Positions 59,305 through 64,000 of a DNA stretch of 64,000 nucleotides are shown piece after piece (within the stretch, counting starts at the first letter, position 1; each line of letters begins with the position of its first letter). The notes under the pieces are model-generated. The model saw only the letters and a program-made list of their open reading frames with translations. It was not told the origin of the DNA and ran no database searches. This DNA is from Punctularia strigosozonata HHB-11173 SS5 (taxonomy: Eukaryota; Basidiomycota; Agaricomycetes; Corticiales; Punctulariaceae). The translations under genes and the position numbers were made by a program. The DNA is taken from the NCBI RefSeq assembly GCF_000264995.1, contig NW_006767434.1:1886004-1950003 (forward strand), in the 5' to 3' direction.

Positions 59305-60100
59305 ATGGGCTTCACCATACCGGAATCCACTGCGCCTGCCGAAGCTGCACGCGCGCTCATGGCACGAAAGGACGGTATCGAAGCAGAAATCGAGGCGCAA
59401 CTGTCCATCCTCGCAGCCAACGGCAACGCGACCATGAACACGCCTCTCGTCGATCGCGAAGGCTTTCCTCGCGCTGATCTAGATGTCTGGGCCGTGCGGC
59501 AAGCCCGTGTACGGATTATAGAGCTGAGAAACGACCTTCGAGACATCATGGACGACATCGCGAAGGCGCTAGCGGTGGTGTATGCAAAAGCACCCCCCGC
59601 GCCGGAACCTGCTGAAGTCGCGGCTGATGCGTCAGCGAGTGCAGGTCCGGAGCTACAACCGTTCGCGCGGGTGGATGGTGTCGCACCGGGTTCTCCGGCT
59701 GCTGCAGCCGTGCGTTTGCTTCATGGTAATGTGTGGGTTCTTTGCTGAAGATGAGGTGACAAAGGGCTTGCAACGAGATGACCTCGTACTCAAGTTTGGG
59801 ACCTTGACCAAGTCGTCGTTCACCACTTCGTCGTTGCAGCCGCTGGCTCAAGTCGTGCAAGCCAATGAGAATGTGAGTAGAATTCGACACCCATATTCAG
59901 ATAGCCGCATCACTCACCTTCCACGCAGCGTGCACTGATGATCAAAGTGTTAAGACAGGAAACAACGCTTGTACTCAGTTTCACTCCGAGACAAGGTTGG
60001 GGTGGACGTGGCATGCTCGGGTCAGTTTCAGACAGTTTTTCGTCTGCATTCAAAATCTGAATGTCGCTGTAGTTGCCACATCGTCCCTTATTCATTATAG
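59305..60100 (+). CDS. NAS2: 26S proteasome assembly chaperone Nas2/PSMD9 (p27)
   Basis: Chaperone that holds the Rpt5 subunit during assembly of the proteasome base. Exons 59305..59709, 59765..59872, 59929..60020 and 60073..60100 join in phase to 210 residues. N-terminal helices: LMARKDGIEAEIEAQLSIL, the conserved NTPLVDREGFPRADLDVW, and VRIIELRNDLRDIMDDIAK. After an alanine/proline linker comes a PDZ domain: FARVDGVAPGSPAAAA, GLQRDDLVLKFGTLT, LQPLAQVVQANEN, and the last strand TLVLSFTPRQGWGGRGMLG. The final exon restores the canonical end GCHIVP followed by YSL. The ending depends on the last intron (60021..60072), without which a different tail would be read. Strong assignment. Confidence 0.94.
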
Positions 60101-60246
60101 TAACCCAATTCAGCGTCATTCTATATTTTTTTCTGCAAGATTGCTTTGTAATTTCAACCAGGATCAGATCATCACAGTTCTGAAGATGTATCCATACGAT
60201 ATGTGTACATGACGAATATATGCGAAGCACCAGGGAATCGATCAGT

Positions 60247-62900
60247 TCACGGTCGAGAACTGGGTATATCCGACGCTGGCCCGCTAGTAGCGTAATCGAC
60301 ACTGGCGGCCCTGAACTGTGGCCTACGCCTACCTTGAGCGAAGCCCAAGCTCTGCGTCCGCGCTCCGGTGACATGCCTCCCGATTCCGCTCCCGAAGGCA
60401 GATCCGTTCGCCTTGCTGGTAGACACCGCGCTGTCTGACTTGTCGTCGAGCTTCTTGTCGAGCCCGGATTTCCGCGTGCCAAGGCCACCCATGGCCCAAG
60501 AGACTTCGACGCCACGCTTGATGCTCCATAACCAAGTTAAGCCGAAGATGGGTGTTGAGAGAAGGACGTTCAGCACCGGGAAGAGGTCCGGGTACCGAGC
60601 AGGAGGCGTCACCAATAGTTCCAGAGCATGTAAAATGACGGCGCCAGAGTAGATGACCTGTGTTTTCATTAATAATGGTCAACCTACGAAAGTCGTCATA
60701 GGGACTGACCAGGGATAAGTAATGAAACAGTGATTGCGGTTTACGGAAGGGATTGTTGCCGATGAGTCGATTCCAAAAGACAAGGAGCGCAACGTATTGC
60801 ACCGCGAGCCCATCTCGTCTCAGCAGTGGCCACATACTATGTAGGAGATGAATATCGCCGATCCCCGTGGCGTATAATCATGACGTACCTGAATACAGCA
60901 ACATTGTTCACTAACGCTCCGATCTCGTAGGTAGCGGAGTCTGGCGTCGAGCCGGACAGAAGGAGCGTAAGCGGCATAAGAGGTAGTAAGATAGTCTTCT
61001 CGTGAACCTGAAATGAGAATAGAAAGAATGACATGGAAGACGTCAACAGCGCGTAAGGCAGCAGCTGTAGCGTCGGCGACTTCGCACGCGTCCCATCTCC
61101 GCGTCCGAGCCCGCTCATCACCCACCCGCCATATATCAGGCCTATGACGGCCGGCGCGAAGCCGATGGCGGTCAATCCGGCAGATAATCTGACCAGCGTT
61201 TCCTTGGACACCCACCGGCGCCACTTCAGGACGACGTCGGACGCGCACCAGAAGTTGGCGACTTTATCTTCGAACAGACCACGATTGAATGGGAAGATGC
61301 GGGTGACAGGGTCCGCGATGGAGAAGAGCGAGGCGAAGGGCGGTAGCCAGGGAGAGAAAAGGACCAAGAATGAGAGTGTAGTGACAACCGCGAGGCGCAC
61401 AAACAGGGAGAACCTAAGGCGGTCACCAAATCAGGCAAGGTTATTCAGAGCAGGTACTGCCATTTGACTGACCCTTGACTAAGACCGAGGTAAAGGCATT
61501 TGCTAAGCAAGTATGCGCCGATGGCAGGCGCGTAGTACAGAGCCATTTGCTTGAATCCCAGGGACAAGACGAAGCATATAGCACCAAGCAAATCATGGCC
61601 TGTCACGAAGAAGTTCATTGCAAATACAGCGAAACCTGAGGCGGGGTTAGGCCGGTCTGTTTCGATGCAACACACGGACTGCAGACTGACCAAGCATTAC
61701 CGAGTTGTACTGAAAGTGCCCGAAATCGACCAGGAGCAACGCAGGATGGAACAACAGTACCAGTAGCGCGAGATTCTATCACGTGCGCCGTTCAGACTTG
61801 AGACGCAAGAGTTATGAGCGCCTTACCTGTGTACGGGTGGACCGTTGGGCGTGCCATGTCCGAATGAGCATGACCAAAGAAGGAACATAGATGAGCGTAT
61901 CCGCTATCAGCACGGAAACTCTCATGAACAACTTGCTGCCACCGGTTTCGATACCCCTTGATTTGTCCAAGGCAAACCACGAAGGATTAATCCGTGAACC
62001 ACTAAACTGACGTCAACCTTGATAATACCGAGCGAAAGGCACTTCACGAACAGTATGCCAAAAAACCACGAGATATAGGCAGTGAGAGGCGGGTAGTCAA
62101 GACCCCAGTATTCGAGGTCGTATTTGTACCATTGGGATATAGGCAGATGGATGGTTAACTCCATCCAATGTCTCTGAGCTTCATAGTCGCCGTACATCGG
62201 AGGCGTTGCTTGCCCTGTCGAGACATCGTTAAGCAGTCGTGCAGTGTATACATTGTGGCAGGGTCGCACACCTGAATATGAGCCCAAGCCTATACACCAC
62301 TTATACAGGACAGCAGCGGTGACGGCAGTGGGGACTACCCACGACCTGAAGCCCTCTTCGTGCATCCAGCGCACCCATCTCCGGCCCATGCCATCCTGCG
62401 AAGTTGCATGCTTAGGCTCTTGCTCCGAAATATGGTCCAGAGACGCCTGGTGTAACAAGCTGGGGAAGGACCCGAAGCCTGAATATCGATGTTCACTCCG
62501 GCGGCGGCGTGTCAGAGGACTCGGAGGCAATCCTGACGCCTCGCTGCCTGGCTGGCGTGAGGCAAGCGGAGATGTCGGGCGGGAGAAAGACGCGGGCTGC
62601 GCATCTAGCCAGCGCCGCGTTTCGGAGGACTGGATGTGATGACGGCGCGGTACAGGGGCGTAGATTTCTGACCGGTCGGTCTCCGACCTATCCAGCTATG
62701 TTGCAGTGAGATGCTAGCTACAGTCCAATGGCCACTAACCCGAAGCTTTTGACGCTACTCGTTGACCTGCGCTTGGATAATACAGACGGACCAGCGTTGG
62801 TGAACTGGGACGAGGTATTGGAAACCTGGGACGCGACTGATGTCCTCCTTTGTCGTCTATGTGATGCTTCAATGGCAATATTTAGCTTCAGGTCGGACAT
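60247..62900 (-). CDS. ALG6: ALG6 glucosyltransferase (dolichyl-P-Glc: Man9GlcNAc2-PP-dolichol)
   Basis: ER multi-pass enzyme that adds the first glucose to the lipid-linked oligosaccharide for N-glycosylation. The catalytic loop [36 protein letters not shown] is unmistakable; further segments are [70 protein letters not shown]-like [14 protein letters not shown] and the end [13 protein letters not shown]. The start is placed at 62900 ([16 protein letters not shown]): exon 62736..62900 joins, through a short 40-bp intron, to a serine/arginine-rich stretch before [16 protein letters not shown]. Without this exon the frame has no ATG before the internal Met of MGRRWVRW. The C-terminus carries a polar extension beyond the usual GGLG end. 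Identity certain; first intron tentative. Confidence 0.9.
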
Positions 62901-63174
62901 GATTGCCCGGCAGAGGAGTGTGGTCAACGTGCAACTAACAGCTGCCTACGGCTACACGGAAATCGTGACGGCCTGCTGGTAACAGTGCGAAGCACCCTTT
63001 TCACGTGCTAGACCAGGGCCGGTCAGCCGCATTCACAGCTCTGTTCACACCGTGACAGCTAACTGGCGGGACTATAGTGGCTCTTCAGACGATTTGTACT
63101 GTACTGAATCGAATCCACTGCCACTTATTACTATGAAGCACAGGGCGACAATGCGATGTCAGGATAGCTACAAG
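62901..63174. other. Short spacer between ALG6 and the hydrolase stop
   Basis: About 270 bp with no gene seen; likely ALG6 promoter and the hydrolase 3' UTR. Confidence 0.4.
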
Positions 63175-64000
63175 CTAGAACTTACTTACAAACTCCAGAA
63201 TCGCCTTGTTCACCTCCTCCGGTCGTTCATAAAATAACGCATGTCCCGCACCTCGCATCAACACGAACTCGGATTTGTTGAACCGCGCCTTCATGGATTG
63301 CTGAACCTTTTCCCATATGAGGTGTTGGTCCTTGTCACCATGCAGTACGAGATACGGGAGCTTGTCGCTTGCCGCCAGAAGCGCCGTCTCGTCTTGGGTG
63401 CGGGTGATGAGGTACCGCCGCGCGACGGGGTTCATGCCCGCGATGGCACCCATCCACGCGAGCTTAGTGTCGTACGGCAAATCGCGCTCTGGGTCCGCAA
63501 AACAGGACTCGACGAACGCAACGCATCCCTACACCCCGCGCCGATCAGAAGATGGGCTTGGTAGGCATACGATTGAAGACGTACCTTGGAGAAAGAGTCC
63601 ACTTCTTCGCTCAAAATGTAGGGGGCAACAGTGTTCACTATGACAGGATGTACAACCTCGGGGTGCATGCTGATGTACGGAAGCCCTGCGGCCACGATCA
63701 CGCCTGCGATTATGTCCGCGCCGTAGTATTTCACAATATCAGCCGGAACGATGGCTGCAGAGCAATAGGTCAGTACCTTGCACTCACGATGATTGCAAGC
63801 TGTAGGCTACTGCGGTAGGCTCACCTCCAAGACTCCAACCAAACACGACGGGTTTCTCCAGACCGTATGCGTCATGGATGGCCTTGAAGTCTTCTGCATG
63901 TCGCTGTGAGACATATGCAGCCTCGTCAGACGGCGCACCGCTTCGACCGTGACCACGAGGGTCGTACGCGATCTACAGTCCAGCATGAGCGATGCAGTCT
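63175..64000 (-). CDS. Alpha/beta hydrolase, 5' part outside the window
   Basis: Read from the window edge inward: IAYDPRGHGRSGAPSDEA, a loop typical of the fold, FKAIHDAYGLEKPVVFGWSLGG with the nucleophile elbow G-W-S-L-G, YGADIIAGVIVAAGLPY, DPERDLPYDTKLAWMGAIA, LPYLVLHGDKDQHLIW (acid), and MRGAGHALFYERPEEVNKA (catalytic His) before the stop at 63175. The triad Ser-Asp-His is complete. Substrate unknown; this family includes esterases, epoxide hydrolases and lactonases. At least three introns. The start lies beyond base 64000. Confidence 0.88.

Noticed and set aside
60001-60060. An unspliced C-terminus for the Nas2/PSMD9 gene ending in SVSDSFSSAFKI.
   Set aside because: Using the 52-bp intron 60021..60072 restores the family end GCHIVP, so the odd tail is an artefact of reading through the intron.
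62728-62982. An 84-codon plus-strand frame starting with ATG.
   Set aside because: It overlaps the antisense of the proposed ALG6 first exon, shows no domain, and the opposite strand gives a better supported reading.

Overview
This window looks like a gene-dense chromosome segment from an agaricomycete basidiomycete, possibly a polypore (the order is inference). The evidence is: coding exons cut by many 50-65 bp introns, moderately high GC, short spacers, several single-exon F-box/LRR genes, and families typical of mushroom-forming fungi (a DUF6534-type membrane protein, a 7TM-like membrane protein, a MBOAT/wax-synthase protein, an OPT transporter). Gene models were built by eye from conserved protein motifs and splice consensus. 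Where coordinates are given to the base, reading phase was checked across the junctions; other internal exons are approximate.

Layout. 1-8.2 kb: 5' part of an amino-acid permease (-), NCA2 mitochondrial protein (-), an F-box protein (+), a DUF4396 membrane protein (-). 8.4-16.1 kb: chromodomain protein (+) followed by a diverged direct repeat, DUF6534 protein (-), phosphomannose isomerase (+), MBOAT/wax-synthase-like acyltransferase (+). 16.2-23.5 kb, all minus: CTD-kinase cyclin CTK2, nickel/cobalt transporter, OPT oligopeptide transporter. 24.4-34.4 kb: G-patch protein (+), F-box/LRR protein (-), PQ-loop vacuolar transporter (-) head-to-head with prohibitin-2 (+), YPK/Gad8-type AGC kinase (-). 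34.4-37.4 kb is the largest gene-poor stretch, with local tandem repeats and a possible decayed transporter fragment. 37.4-46.1 kb: full-length ABCB multidrug-type transporter (+), VAP/Scs2 ER contact-site protein (+), C-14 sterol reductase ERG24 (-). 48-64 kb: 7TM-like protein (+), small membrane protein (-), glutathione transferase (+), PPWD1-type WD40-cyclophilin (-), a possible UPF0739/DUF4504 protein (+), a tandem F-box pair of which one is a pseudogene (-), proteasome chaperone Nas2/PSMD9 (+), ALG6 glucosyltransferase (-) and an alpha/beta hydrolase cut by the window end (-).

The genes do not form an obvious pathway cluster. They are mainly housekeeping and transport functions: mannose supply and N-glycan assembly (PMI, ALG6), sterol synthesis (ERG24), TORC2 output (YPK), mitochondria (PHB2, NCA2), transcription and chromatin (CTK2, chromodomain), proteasome assembly (Nas2). 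I found no transposon, virus-like element, tRNA, CRISPR array or secondary-metabolite core enzyme. The most notable structure is in the splicing: two GC-AG introns in neighbouring genes, and several very small exons (16, 19, 22, 24 and 26 nt) that carry conserved protein motifs. I see no convincing undescribed system.
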